From: Glomus cerebriforme
Lineage: Eukaryota; Glomeromycota; Glomeromycetes; Glomerales; Glomeraceae
Direction of reading: 5' to 3'
NCBI GenBank assembly: GCA_003550305.1
Contig: QKYT01000030.1
Coordinates: forward strand, 76,103 to 92,323
DNA length: 16,221 bases
Below are positions 1-9,115 of this stretch, piece after piece (the first letter of the stretch is position 1; each line of letters opens with the position of its first letter). Position numbers and translations under genes: made by a program. Under the pieces are notes generated by a model. The model was not told where the DNA came from, searched no databases, and worked only from the letters and a program-made list of their open reading frames with translations.

Positions 1-301
1 TTGCTGATAGCTGAGTATGTTGAATAAATTTGTCAATATCATCATTACCACTAGTCCAATTTTTGAAATTTTGTTGAAAATGTTTTGCGTTACATACATT
101 ACACCAAAATATACTAGTTTTAGGTTGTTTGCATTTCCAACATAAACCATGTATTTTATAACGTTGTTTTAATTTTTCATTTAATATTAGTTTATCAATT
201 AACAGTTCTTGTTCTTCAGTTAAACTGTGAAATTCATATATAGAATGTTTAAAATCTTTTATTTGTTCAAATACATCGTCACTGAGATAATTTTGCTCCA
301 T
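1..301 (-). CDS. N-terminal part of a Rhizophagus-type protein kinase (3' part outside window)
   Basis: Reading the minus strand from the ATG at 299-301 gives 100 open codons that run off the left edge. The start is the first Met, and AT-rich noncoding sequence lies upstream. Residues 10-50 are an acidic/basic helical lead. Residues 54-70 carry four cysteines as C54-x2-C57 and W-C67-x2-C70, like a small zinc ribbon. Residues 74-86 read HFQQNFKNWTSGN, followed by DDIDKFIQHTQLSA. From recall, this block precedes the kinase domain in the very large Glomeromycotina family of tyrosine-kinase-like (TKL) serine/threonine kinases, several with Sel1 repeats. No catalytic kinase motif (glycine loop, HRD, DFG) is inside the window, so the kinase call depends on the family signature. 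The domain should follow to the left of position 1. Zinc binding is inferred from the cysteine spacing only. Confidence 0.8.
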   Translation of the reverse strand, partial: MEQNYLSDDVFEQIKDFKHSIYEFHSLTEEQELLIDKLILNEKLKQRYKIHGLCWKCKQPKTSIFWCNVCNAKHFQQNFKNWTSGNDDIDKFIQHTQLSA

Positions 302-1232
302 AACGTTACAAAATTAGGATATTTGACAGATGAGAAAATAACAATTATTATAGAATAAAATAGAAATTCTTTTTTTTAAAAAAAAAAATTCTTATATTTT
401 ACGCCGACAAAATTTGTGTATCATTTAGTGTAACTTTCAAAATCCTACGCTAACCTTATCTGTTTTTGTCATCAATCACATGCTTATCATTAAATTATTA
501 CGATTATTCAAATTGAGTATTCAAATTGAGTATAAAAAATTCTAAAAAAAAAAAAGGTCAAAGTTTCCTTAAAGATAGTTTGTAGTATTAACTAAATAAA
601 TTTGCTTTACTAAATTTTTTTTTAGTTTGTTACATATTTAAAAATATTTCACGCCTGGGGGGATAATAAAAAAACAACATAAATAGATAATTAAACCAAT
701 TTTCCTAAAGTTGTAAACTATAACATATTTTTTGAAAATTTTCACTAAAAATAAATAGATTTATATAAATAATTAATGTAAATGATTTAATTAATTATTA
801 AAGTATTTATTTTTTATTTTGATTCTAAAGGTAACGAATGGTTCAATACCTATCTAAAGCTAACTAATAAGGTAAAGTGGATAGTTTCTCATTTAAACTA
901 ATAATATAGATATTATTAATAAAAAGAAAATGAATACTATCATAATCTTTACGCTTGTTTCCAGGTACAATACATTTACATTCAAAAATTTTACCATTAT
1001 TCTCAAGTACCAATCTATTTTTCTTAAAAACAAGAGCGCTGGTGTACGTATAAAATGTTCAGTACCTAAATGTGTAATTTATGTTGAGATTCTAAAAAAT
1101 AAATTCTATTCACTAACATAAAGCCATGCAAAATACATTAATTAACCTACTGTACATTTATGAAAAATCACGTCCCATTCGGAACTATGTTTCTTAAACT
1201 TCAGTCGTAATATCACTGACAGCTTACGTTTG
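302..1232. other. AT-rich intergenic stretch
   Basis: No supported gene. The first part is the upstream region of the leftward kinase gene and has a T-run/A-run block near 369-391. A 13-bp sequence, TATTCAAATTGAG, is duplicated in tandem at 505-530. A G-run (GCCTGGGGGG) stands out near 653-662. The short open frame at 930-1121 has no start context, motif or signal peptide and is read as chance. Confidence 0.6.
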
Positions 1233-1714
1233 TCACATGCAAATAAGCATGCTTAAAGGTTCGTTGATCCATTTCTCCCAAGGAAATACAGTAGGATCTG
1301 AAATAAGCTCAGCCACTTTTTTTACAGCGAATTTTATCATTTCTGCAAGAAACATATAACAAATTGGTTATCAAATCTGTAACGTTTCATTTCATTTTTA
1401 TTTTGTAGGAAATAAATATAATGTATATTAACCTTTTTTTTTTTATTATATTTTAATATTATTTATGTAAAATCAAAATACCTTGTAACTGTTTTTGTAT
1501 ATGAATATCCTTACTAGTGGGAAAACTTTTGTTTAAAAAATGGAATTCTCTACAAAAATTATTTATACCATCAACAGTTTCTGCGGAAATAAAAATTGAA
1601 ATAATTTAAATGTATTCAAATTTATCAAAATATAACATTTATCACAAAATATTTTCTGTTGAGTCGTTAATTGCACTACTGCAGGGTACGATAAAAGAAA
1701 AATTCTATTTTCAT
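1233..1714 (-). CDS. Small three-exon gene, protein of unknown function (about 77 aa)
   Basis: Minus-strand exons join in frame across two GT-AG introns: exon 1 at 1690-1714, intron 1581-1689, exon 2 at 1482-1580, intron 1343-1481, exon 3 at 1233-1342 ending in TGA. Both joins are phase 1 and the frame stays open. Acceptors are CCGCAG and TTGCAG; donors are GTACCC and GTATTT. Exon 2 encodes TVDGINNFCREFHF... to ...DIHIQKQLQ. Exon 3 encodes EMIKFAVKKVAELISDPTVF, then PWEKWINEPLSMLICM. The EMIKFAVKKVAELI part looks like an amphipathic helix, and no membrane segment or signal peptide is seen. I do not recognise the family. Exons 2 and 3 are better supported than the 25-nt first exon, whose donor is weaker. 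A strong GTAAGC donor sits just after the stop (near 1221-1226), so this could be the end of a longer, truncated gene. AT-rich sequence surrounds it on both sides. Confidence 0.55.
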
Positions 1715-2255
1715 TATTCGATGAGAAACTAAAATTTATTTATTTTCATTTGGTAATGAACACGCCATTAAAGTTTTGGATTCACAAATCTAAAGTAAAC
1801 AATTTAAGCCAATTTTAGTTTATTAGTTAAACGAGGATAGAGATTAATTTATCATTTTTTAATACTATTAAATAAAGATATTCGATAAATAATGAAATAC
1901 TAGTTTTCTACAGATCTTTAAAATTCATTTCAAGAAAAAATTTTTCTTTATGTTTTATATGGCCAAAGCTGTATGATTAAACTTTGTTGTTGAAACTTGA
2001 AAGTCTAATATTGTAAATTAAATGGAAATAATATTGACCTTTTAGGTTAAATTTTTTTTAAGGCTACGGGTTGCCATACTGCAGCAAATCAATGAGTTTT
2101 CAGTGGGTAAGTGACATTTTTTTTTTTATAATGATTAATCGGTTTGTGATCGCATCGTCAGGACACATATGATCTTACCTGCTACTGATTTTTTATGATC
2201 AAAAAATTTTTTTCTTATCCAATGATAATTTGTGATCATCATTTAATTCGATCAC

Positions 2256-2272
2256 CCGAAATTTAATTTCGG
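2256..2272. promoter_or_regulatory. Perfect 8-bp inverted repeat upstream of the secreted-protein gene
   Basis: CCGAAATT-T-AATTTCGG has perfect 8-bp arms around one central base, 120 bp before the ATG at 2392. It could be a binding site for a dimeric factor. It also shares the CCCGAAAT word with the MITE at 4244, so a transposon scar is an alternative. The regulatory role is inferred from position and symmetry only. Confidence 0.25.
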
Positions 2273-2308
2273 ATTATATACTAATTCCGTTTTAGCTTCA
2301 GTATACGA

Positions 2309-2322
2309 AAAATATATATTTA
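2309..2322 (+). promoter_or_regulatory. TATA-like element of the secreted-protein gene
   Basis: AAATATATATTTAG lies 70 bp before the ATG at 2392, a usual distance for a TATA box with a short 5' leader. In DNA this AT-rich such words are frequent by chance, so support is positional. Confidence 0.3.
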
Positions 2323-2391
2323 GCTGTTCAATCTAAAGAAGCAAAAAAAAGAAAAAAAAAAAGAGAAAAAATTCACATAAAATATCTTTTC

Positions 2392-2890
2392 ATGCAAACT
2401 ATGAAATATTTTCTCCCTAATATCTTTATAATATGTGTCTTAATAAATATCGTGGCTTTTCCCCTGACAAATGAGGGTAAACTTCTTATATGTTAATATA
2501 TAAGAATATTTTGTCGTTTAATAATTTAATTTATTTGTTTTTTTTTGGTTATAATCCATAGCCTATAAAGTTACTATTTGGACTCATATGCTTCTTCTTA
2601 CGGAATGTAATTGCTGGGCAGAAAATTCTAAAGGAGAAAAGTTAGCCTTTTGTTTTTCTGGTGATGCTACATCTTATAATGATTGTTCAGTTCCTGAACC
2701 TTATTCAATCACTTTTCTTGATACAAAATCAACTGATCCTTATTTTGTTCATGCACAAGTTTTTTTGAGCCTTCGAGATCCAAAGAACCGTGGCCCAATC
2801 CAAAGTGATACCTGTTGGAAAATAAGTGGCAATGTATTTACCTGGAGATTTGATCAAATTGAGTGTTGTGATATCCCAAATATATGTTAG
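2392..2890 (+). CDS. Small cysteine-rich secreted protein, two exons (137 aa), candidate effector
   Basis: Exon 1 is 2392-2476 and exon 2 is 2562-2890, with an 85-nt intron (GTAAAC...CATAG, 2477-2561). The phase-1 join makes an Ala codon and keeps a frame open to TAG. The ATG at 2588 is internal (residue 38). Residues 1-28 form a classical signal peptide: MQTMKYF, then a hydrophobic core LPNIFIICVLINIVAF, with cleavage expected around residues 24-29. A second Met at residue 4 (2401) is an equally good start. The mature part of about 110 residues has eight cysteines, at 44, 46, 59, 70, 113, 130, 131 and 137, an even number that fits four disulfides. It also has many aromatics and ends in ECCDIPNIC. 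There is no further membrane segment or retention signal, so export is likely. I do not recognise a named fold. Small secreted cysteine-rich proteins of mycorrhizal fungi often act at the plant interface; that role is inferred. Mammal- or bacterium-like toxin motifs are not seen. Confidence 0.8.
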
Positions 2891-4235
2891 AAAGACCATT
2901 TTAATATGTTATCTTGCAGTCCTAGACGAGGGTACTTGTAGATAGTTTTTTTCTAAAATTATACATGTAATTTTATAATCAAGAGAAAATATATATTTTT
3001 TTTTTTTTTAACAAAAAAATTGGAAAAGTATAGAATTTTTAAGCTGTTTTATTACTTTCTTGATTACTTTTGATTTATTTTCTAAAATTTATTCTTTAAC
3101 TAACGATACAAGTAAAATATAGAAAAAAAATTTCATTATACTATCTGTATGAAAGATAGTATTCATTCGATTTAAAAATTTTAATTATTGTATTTATCTA
3201 TTTATTTACAGAGGAAGAAACCATCTTTTACAAAGTTGATTTGAATAATTTATTATTCCTTATATATATATTAAATTTCTAATAAATCAATGTTTATTTA
3301 ACTTTTAATAAAAATGAACCAGCATCATTTTAGCAAGAAAACCATTTGATCTTATACTGTATATACACAATACTCTTGAAATCTATATTATAAATAAAAT
3401 AGCAATTTGTATAATAAGTAAACAATATTATAATTCATTTAATAGTATTGATTGTAAGTCTTCCATTCGTTAATAAAGTGAAAATGGATTGTTCTTTTTG
3501 CCACAGAAAAACATTTAATTACAATATGTTAAAGAATTAGAAAAATATATTGTTATATAAAAAATATTAATAATGAATAAAAATCAATTTATCGTTAATA
3601 TTTGACGCGCAATTAGTTCTGTATGTAATTATAATTAGTTGCGCAAACTACTTTTGGATTCGAAGGATGTCTGTTCATACATCTAACAAATTAGTTGCGT
3701 TAATAAATATAGAAATCGAAATCGAAAATCTATATTAACTATTATGTCATGTAATTTTATCCTTTGTGGTATTTCAGCCACTATTTGTAAATAAAATAAT
3801 AAACTTAACCTTGTAATCCTGAATATTTTCAGATTTCATATTTATTTATTAAAGTGTATTAATGACAACATAAAATTGCAGATTTTTTGCAATACTACAG
3901 ATGATTTATCCTCAAATTTTCTTTTACCTTTAAAAAGAATAAACGCTATTAAAAACTGAAAACATAAAATCATTAGATAATAAATAAATAATTACCATCA
4001 GTAGATTTTACGAATAATAATAAAATGGATCTAAATAATTCAGTTAAACGTTAATATAGGATAAAAAATCTTATTATTACAAACAAATGTATGTAATAAG
4101 AAAATTTTACCAATTTCTAAATTAAATATCATATCACCAATAATCAACGAGTTTAACGAGTTATCACAATCATAAAATCTTGCTTTTCGAAGTGATTATT
4201 GTTTGTTTCTTTCTCTTTCTATATTTTTAATCGGA
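2891..4235. other. AT-rich intergenic stretch with short local repeats
   Basis: No supported gene. An 11-base word AATTAGTTGCG occurs at about 3634 and 3689, with a related GCGCAATTAGTT at 3607. GCGCAA (3607-3612) and TTGCGC (3639-3644) could pair as a stem. GAAATCGAAATCGAAAATC is a short tandem near 3712-3730. A 9-bp tandem (AACGAGTTT/AACGAGTTA) lies near 4146-4163. A tiny open frame at 3484-3540 starts MDCSFCHRKTF, which resembles a zinc-knuckle scrap but is too short to call. Confidence 0.5.
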
Positions 4236-4243
4236 ATGAAAAT
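4236..4243. repeat. Left target-site duplication of the MITE
   Basis: ATGAAAAT directly precedes the GGGT end and is repeated exactly at 4541-4548. Confidence 0.8.
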
Positions 4244-4540
4244 GGGTATGGTACGAAATCCCGAAATCCAAAATCCCGACAGGGTCAAAATCCCGAAAAA
4301 TTGGCCCGCATTAAGCTTTAATGCTGCCCGGAATTATAATTCGTGATTTATTATTTAACCCCAGAGAAAATTTCCACCCCACGTGATTTCGGCCGGCATT
4401 ATATATTCTCAGCCTGCATTAAGAAATTAAGCATGTGACAAATAATGTGTGACAAATAGGATTTTCCCCACCGAAAAAAATAATGCGGGCCAATTTCGGG
4501 ATTTCGTACCTGTCGGGATTTTGACCTGTCAACGGCACCC
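4244..4540. mobile_element. MITE-like non-autonomous DNA transposon, 297 bp, 8-bp target duplication
   Basis: The element begins GGGTATGG and ends ...GGCACCC, so the outermost complementary bases are GGGT/ACCC. It is flanked by a perfect direct repeat ATGAAAAT at 4236-4243 and 4541-4548. Both ends carry the same sub-terminal modules in opposite orientation: GGTACGAAATCCCGAAAT, GACAGG(G)TCAAAATCCCGA and TTGGCCCGCATTA. The first two modules are in opposite order at the two ends. The interior has no coding frame and contains a GTGACAAATA(A/G) direct repeat near 4435-4460. An 8-bp duplication fits hAT, P, Merlin or some Mutator elements; the sequence alone does not decide the superfamily. GC content is clearly above the flanks, which supports recent foreign origin relative to the surrounding DNA. 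Confidence 0.75.
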
Positions 4541-4548
4541 ATGAAAAT
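4541..4548. repeat. Right target-site duplication of the MITE
   Basis: ATGAAAAT directly follows the ACCC end and is identical to 4236-4243. Confidence 0.8.
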
Positions 4549-4845
4549 ATGTAAACACTCTAAATACTGAATAAAAACCTTCGATTTTCCATATTTAAAA
4601 TTTTGAAAATTTTGAAAACTTTTCTTTGATTCTATGTTAAATTATAATTGGTAGTTAATTGAGGCTCCTTTTTTTTCAAATAAAATAAAATGATATATTT
4701 TTTATCACACTAATTTTTTTTATTCATTACAGTATTTGTACCATATAAAAAATTCCATGTATTTTGAACTACTTATTTTCATAATAAATAACGATATAAT
4801 AAAAACTTTTAAATTAAATTGCAATATTATATACAGTATCGGATA

Positions 4846-5997
4846 CAGTGGTACCGAAAATATTTATTTTTTTATTTAAAAGTACAAAATATCATATATA
4901 AATTAATAATTTATTCTTTCTCCTTGAAGCCTAATTACTTCTTCGCACCTTGCTGGCATTGAGTCAATTAAATTTTGTAAAACGAAATCTTGAATTTGCT
5001 CCTTCCTCGACCATTAACCGTTCCAAATCCTCCAAATTTCATGGTTTTCTCTTTCTACATTTCTCTTAAAAAGTCCCCATAAATTTTCAATCGGATTAAT
5101 ATCAGGACTATTAGATAGCCAGTCAATTACAACAGGAACATTTTCACTAAGAAAATTCATAGCATTACAACTCGTATGCTTTGGGTCGTTATCCTATTGA
5201 AATCGCTAATCACTACCCAACATTTCTTCAACTTCAGGAAGCTGATTTCTAAGAATTTCAGTATAAAAATCGGAATACAAAATTCCTCCAAAGCAATAAA
5301 TACTGGTCTTACACTGAGCGTAAAATCCACCCCACGCATGAATTTAATTTTTTGACGATTTTTAGGGATAGGTCGTGTGGGTCTTTTATGTTTATACCAC
5401 TGGGTATTATGATGCAAAATAGTTGAAATGATGTTTCATCAGTAAATAAAGTTCGAGACCAGTCATCATTGAGGTGCTGTTCTATTCCACTCTCTTTTCC
5501 TTATGTTTAGCCGTAAGCATACATAGGGTTGCAAGTGGGAGAGCATTTTTATAGCCAAGTGAGTGAAGATATGTCTGAACTGTTTCTCTTCCAAACCTTT
5601 TTGCTAATTTATTAACCTAATCGCCTATTGATATTTTAGGATTATGTCGCACTATAGTATGAGATGCCGAACTGATAATCTTTTTAGGATGACCTTGACC
5701 TTTTTTTTGAGCTACACTCCCTGTGATAGATTGTTGAAAGTCCAATGCCCGTTTGTAGCTGAATTACTCTTACTGTTCGTATTCCTTGGTTCCACAAATG
5801 TAATATTACTTCACGTTGAGTTTTTTTTGAAATAGTTCCATAAGTATCAGATTGGTGTCGTTTCCGTTGGGAAAGAACTTTGAGGCCATGGGAAAATTTT
5901 AATATCATTATGGCGTATAACTTGCTTTTTAACTTCATATAATTTTTCGATCTATATTTGTCACGTGAAATTTTACAAATAATTTCCGGTACCACTG
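4846..5997 (-). mobile_element. Tc1/mariner (Tc1-type, DD34E) DNA transposon, full length but inactive
   Basis: The 1152-bp element has short terminal inverted repeats beginning CAGTGGTACCG at both ends (left 4846, right ending 5997), and the match continues weakly into AT-rich sequence. Each end is flanked by TA (4844-4845 and 5998-5999), the target duplication of this superfamily. One degraded transposase gene lies on the minus strand and fills most of the element. The size, TA duplication, CAGT ends and DD34E residues together make the family call firm. The left flank also contains a near copy of the end (ATACAGTATCGG then ATACAGTGG), perhaps part of the target site. The open frames at 5157-5417 (-) and 5684-5995 (-) are pieces of this gene, and 5644-5835 (+) is antisense to it. 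Confidence 0.92.
4903..5908 (-). pseudogene. Tc1-type transposase pseudogene
   Basis: Read leftward from a likely ATG at 5906-5908 (MILKFSHGLKV). The N-terminal DNA-binding region shows a helix-turn-helix-like stretch TQREVILHLWNQGIRTVRVI. The first catalytic Asp is in LFTDETSF (codon 5438-5440), the second in DNDPKHTS (codon 5191-5193), and the Glu in SPDINPIENLWG (codon 5086-5088). Exactly 34 residues separate the last two, the DD34E spacing of Tc1. The frame is broken near the T-run at 5701-5708, near 5465-5480, near 5405-5415 and near 5335-5345. In-frame stops lie near 5600, in the E-stop just before the first Asp region, twice immediately before DNDPKHTS (apparently from Trp and Gln codons) and near 5013. 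All catalytic residues remain readable, but no full protein can be made. Confidence 0.92.
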
Positions 5998-5999
5998 TA

Positions 6000-7601
6000 T
6001 ATCTTATCTTTAATAATTTTTTAATTAGCGGTTAGAACTTTAATTGTGTAATATATTTTTGTGTATTTGAAAATTTTTAGAAAATTGCATTTTCCATTAG
6101 AATTGAGAATAACAATAGTCAAATGCACAGTTTTGTGACTCAGCGAGCAGCTTGAATGATAAAAAACTTAGCGTAAACTATGTCAATTAAATATCTTTAA
6201 AAAACTTTTGTAAGCTAATTGCAAAAATGAATTTGAAGAATTAATTCAAGAAATGCTGTTAAAACTTAAATATTCAAGTGATATAATATTTAAATGGATA
6301 CACTTATGTTTTTTAAAGAAATAGGCAAAGGTAATTGGTTCTACTACTGTACTACAGTATATTCAACAATTTATCATGATTTTTACGTTAAGATAGCTGA
6401 TTAATTTATTGGACTATAAATTAGTACAGATTATTCATTAAATTACCCAGCTGAAACTATTCATAACATGATAATAGTGTTAATTACTTTTAATAATTTT
6501 AAATAATAAAAGTTTATTGTTTTTCTTTCCTTTATGTTAATGTTTTTTGTTAAATACAGTAAATAAATGTTTTTCGCAATTATAAAATTTAAAATAATAA
6601 TTTTCAGTTTAATTAAATGTCTATATTCTATTCTAAATAAACAAATCAATTAATTAATTTTACTAATTGTTAGTCAAATATTGTTTATTGGTTTACCCGC
6701 CTGTTTACCGATTCTATTAGTAATCTCCAACATTTTTTAATATTATTCTCCATTCGTATCATTTTGTTATACTTTTTTCATTTTCTAATTTTTCTTATAT
6801 TCCTTCATTAACCTTTTCTATTTTATTTATTTATTCATGTTTGTTTATTCTAATTTAGATCATTGTTTTTATTTGTAGCTTATCACATCATTGTTCCAAA
6901 TTAGTTTTCGTATGTTTCAATTGATATTATAAAACTTGTTGACTTTAAATTATCCTCCCACTTTATTTCTTGGTATACTGTTCCTTTTTGTCATTGCATT
7001 CATTATTATCTCAATATTTATCACTTTTTTCCACACTTCACAAATGTTTCAATAGTCTTGATACTTCTTATTTTCTATATTATAATTTTTACTTTTCCTC
7101 AAATTGTTCTTTCCATTTTTTCCTTATGCATTTCTGTTTTTAGCTTTTTCCTCATTCATTTTCATTGAAGTTTTCATCCTCGATGATTTCTTTATCAATT
7201 CTTTGTTCATCCATTTATTTAATTTTAGTAGTTGCTTTCTTGTTGTAACACAGATTGTATATTTGTATTATCTTAGATTCTTTTGTCTTTACTGTTTAAA
7301 AGGCCTAATATGACCACTGCACCTTCTATTTTTTCTGCTTTATGTATTTTGTTTCCTATTTTTTGTTAATAAAACTGTTTCTTTCTTTGATTTTTCCATC
7401 ATTATATTCTAACAACTTTCGTTTTTCAATTCCATAATATCTAATCATTTATCTTTAATTATCTTCTTTTTAAGAAAAGCAGATTTCAGGTTTAGTGTTT
7501 ACGGCTATTCTTTGGTATTCCAACTGGTAACTTGCACTACTTTAGGCTTATTTGTATACTTAGAGTTATTGGATTTTGAAATAAGTAAAGAGAGTAAAGA
7601 G
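6000..7601. other. Gene-free stretch with a long pyrimidine-rich part
   Basis: 6000-6670 is plain AT-rich DNA with one 15-bp palindrome (TACTGTA-C-TACAGTA, 6345-6359). From about 6680 to 7560 the plus strand becomes T/C-rich and nearly free of purine runs, so the minus strand is purine-rich like decayed A/G-rich coding sequence. The open frames here, including a very Phe-rich one at 7104-7313, look like by-products of that composition. No protein family is recognised on either strand. Confidence 0.5.
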
Positions 7602-7740
7602 GGAATTCTAATCTAAACCAACCAGCCAGTTAGGAGATACTCGACTATCTGACTAGTTTTCCTTGCCTGATACGAGAAAGATCTCTATATACAGTATAAG
7701 GAAGATAAGAGGGAGTTTAAGGGTAGTTTTTAAAAAATAT
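7602..7740 (-). repeat. Left (inverted) copy of the 113-bp-type repeat unit
   Basis: On the minus strand it reads from about AAACTACCCTTAAACTCC through CTTATACTGTATATAGAG and TCGTATCAGGCAAGG to GGTTTAGATTAGAATTCC. It matches the two right-hand copies throughout, with scattered substitutions. Confidence 0.7.
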
Positions 7741-8989
7741 TTAAGAAAAAATAATGATATAATCAGAAATGCATATTAGAAAGTATAAAAAATAATTAGG
7801 AATATTGAAAAAAAGATGGTATTTATATAATTAAAAATATTAATAACTGATAATATACAAAATTAATAATAAATTAAACATGATTACTCATTTTATCAAA
7901 TTTCTTAATGTGTTAATCAATGATTTATTGCATAATGTTTTTTGTTTGTTCATGTGTAAAATTTCGTAATAAGTATCCAAATGAGTCAAATCCATTACAT
8001 ATAACTAAATTTTATCATGTTCTTAAGATTTCTAAATTTAGTTTAATCCAATTTGTTTTAGGGAAAAATTTATTATTAATACCTTGTATTGCAACAGATA
8101 TATTAAAAACATGAAATAAATAATAGCAGATTATCTTGACATCATCTTATCAAATTTGTAAGTATCAAAAAATTATTGTATTCTTGATTTTATAAAAAAA
8201 AAAATATGGATTGAGAACTTTAATTTTCGACCTTTGCAAATTTTAGCATGTCAACATGGTACGAAGATTTTTATAATCTAAAAGTCTATTCTTGAGAATA
8301 TGTAGTGAGTATCAGTAGATACTGTTGTTAAAATTATATCATTCTTTTCTTTCATAACCAATCCTTTTTAATTTTTAAAATTAAAAAGTGTTGAATTCAA
8401 ATTTGCAACTAAAGCTGAATTAGATCAGACGCAACATGGTAGTACATTCATTCATATGATTGACTTTTACAAATTATCCTTAAATCAAATGATGTCACAA
8501 TATTATATAATTGTGGCTTGGATAATATTATCATATATTATTTGACCATAACCGTCCGGATAATAGTTATGTGAATATACAATGTTTTTCATATGAAAAG
8601 TTACTCATGATTAAGGGGTAAATAAATTTGGCAATTAATATTTCTCGCGTTTATTGTGTCACACAAATATTAAATTATTTTATTAAAAATTATTAAATTG
8701 TTTAACAGATTACTGCCATACATACTTCATTCGGCTACCCTACTTTACAACTTTTCGTATCACTCATATTTTACTTGGTTAGCCAAATTAAGTAGTACAT
8801 TGCATAATTAATAATAAAAATACATAATAAATTATCATGACACATCCTTTGCAAATTTACAAAATTTAATAAAAAAAAATATATATAAATACCTACCATT
8901 TTTTTAAAAAAAAAATTTTTCCCTAAATTTAAAAAACTACATTCACTGAATTTTCTTTTCTCTCTATAATTTTATTTTCTCTCTATAAC
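7741..8989. other. AT-rich interior between the inverted repeat copies
   Basis: No supported gene. The open frame at 7920-8114 (64 codons) has no recognisable motif and is kept out. There is a perfect 12-bp-arm palindrome at 8364-8388, a GATAATATTATC palindrome near 8521-8532, and CACAAT/ATTGTG arms at 8496-8515. A short direct repeat TTTTCTCTCTATAA occurs twice near 8954-8989. Confidence 0.5.
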
Positions 8990-9115
8990 CTCTTAAAAAT
9001 AAACTACTCCTTTAANCTCCTTCTTTTATCTTTCCTTATACTGTATATAGAGGTCTTCCTCGTATCAGGCAAGGAAGGTCCAGTCAGGTATCTCCTATCT
9101 GGCTGGTTGATTTCT
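8990..9115 (+). repeat. First tandem copy of the repeat unit at the right arm
   Basis: It carries CTTATACTGTATATAG (ending 9050), TCGTATCAGGCAAGG and a CCAGTCAGGTA/TATCTGGCTGG imperfect stem. It contains the unresolved base at 9016. Its outer end is a diverged form of GGTTTAGATTAGAATTCC. Confidence 0.7.

Larger units (their letters stand above)
1715..2391. other. Intergenic region between divergent genes, upstream of the secreted-protein gene
   Basis: It lies between the minus-strand gene ending at 1714 and the plus-strand gene starting at 2392, so it would hold both promoters. No complete gene is seen. A minus-strand open stretch near 1740-1790 (ICESKTLMACSLPNENK, then stop) might be an old exon but has no workable donor. 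The 2140-2260 part is rich in GATC/TGATCA words and ends in a perfect inverted repeat (2256-2272). A purine run (A with scattered G) precedes the ATG at 2339-2370. Confidence 0.5.

Noticed and set aside
930..1121. 63-codon plus-strand open frame
   Set aside because: No motif, no splice partner, no signal peptide; composition like random AT-rich sequence.
3484..3540. Tiny frame MDCSFCHRKTF... resembling a zinc knuckle
   Set aside because: Only 18 codons; flanking splice sites (GTAAGT near 3453, CACAG near 3505) do not join it to any other coding piece.
5644..5835. Plus-strand open frame inside the Tc1 element
   Set aside because: It is antisense to the helix-turn-helix and following region of the transposase.
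6461..6649. Minus-strand 62-codon frame
   Set aside because: Made of Ile/Lys/Asn/Leu-rich AT sequence with no recognisable feature.
7104..7313. Phe/Leu-rich 69-codon frame that could look like membrane helices
   Set aside because: It lies in a long pyrimidine-rich tract, where TTT/TTC/CTT codons arise from composition alone; no charged flanks or family match.
7920..8114. 64-codon plus-strand frame
   Set aside because: No family resemblance and no convincing splice partners; a possible acceptor (TTTTAG near 8060) has no matching donor that improves the frame.
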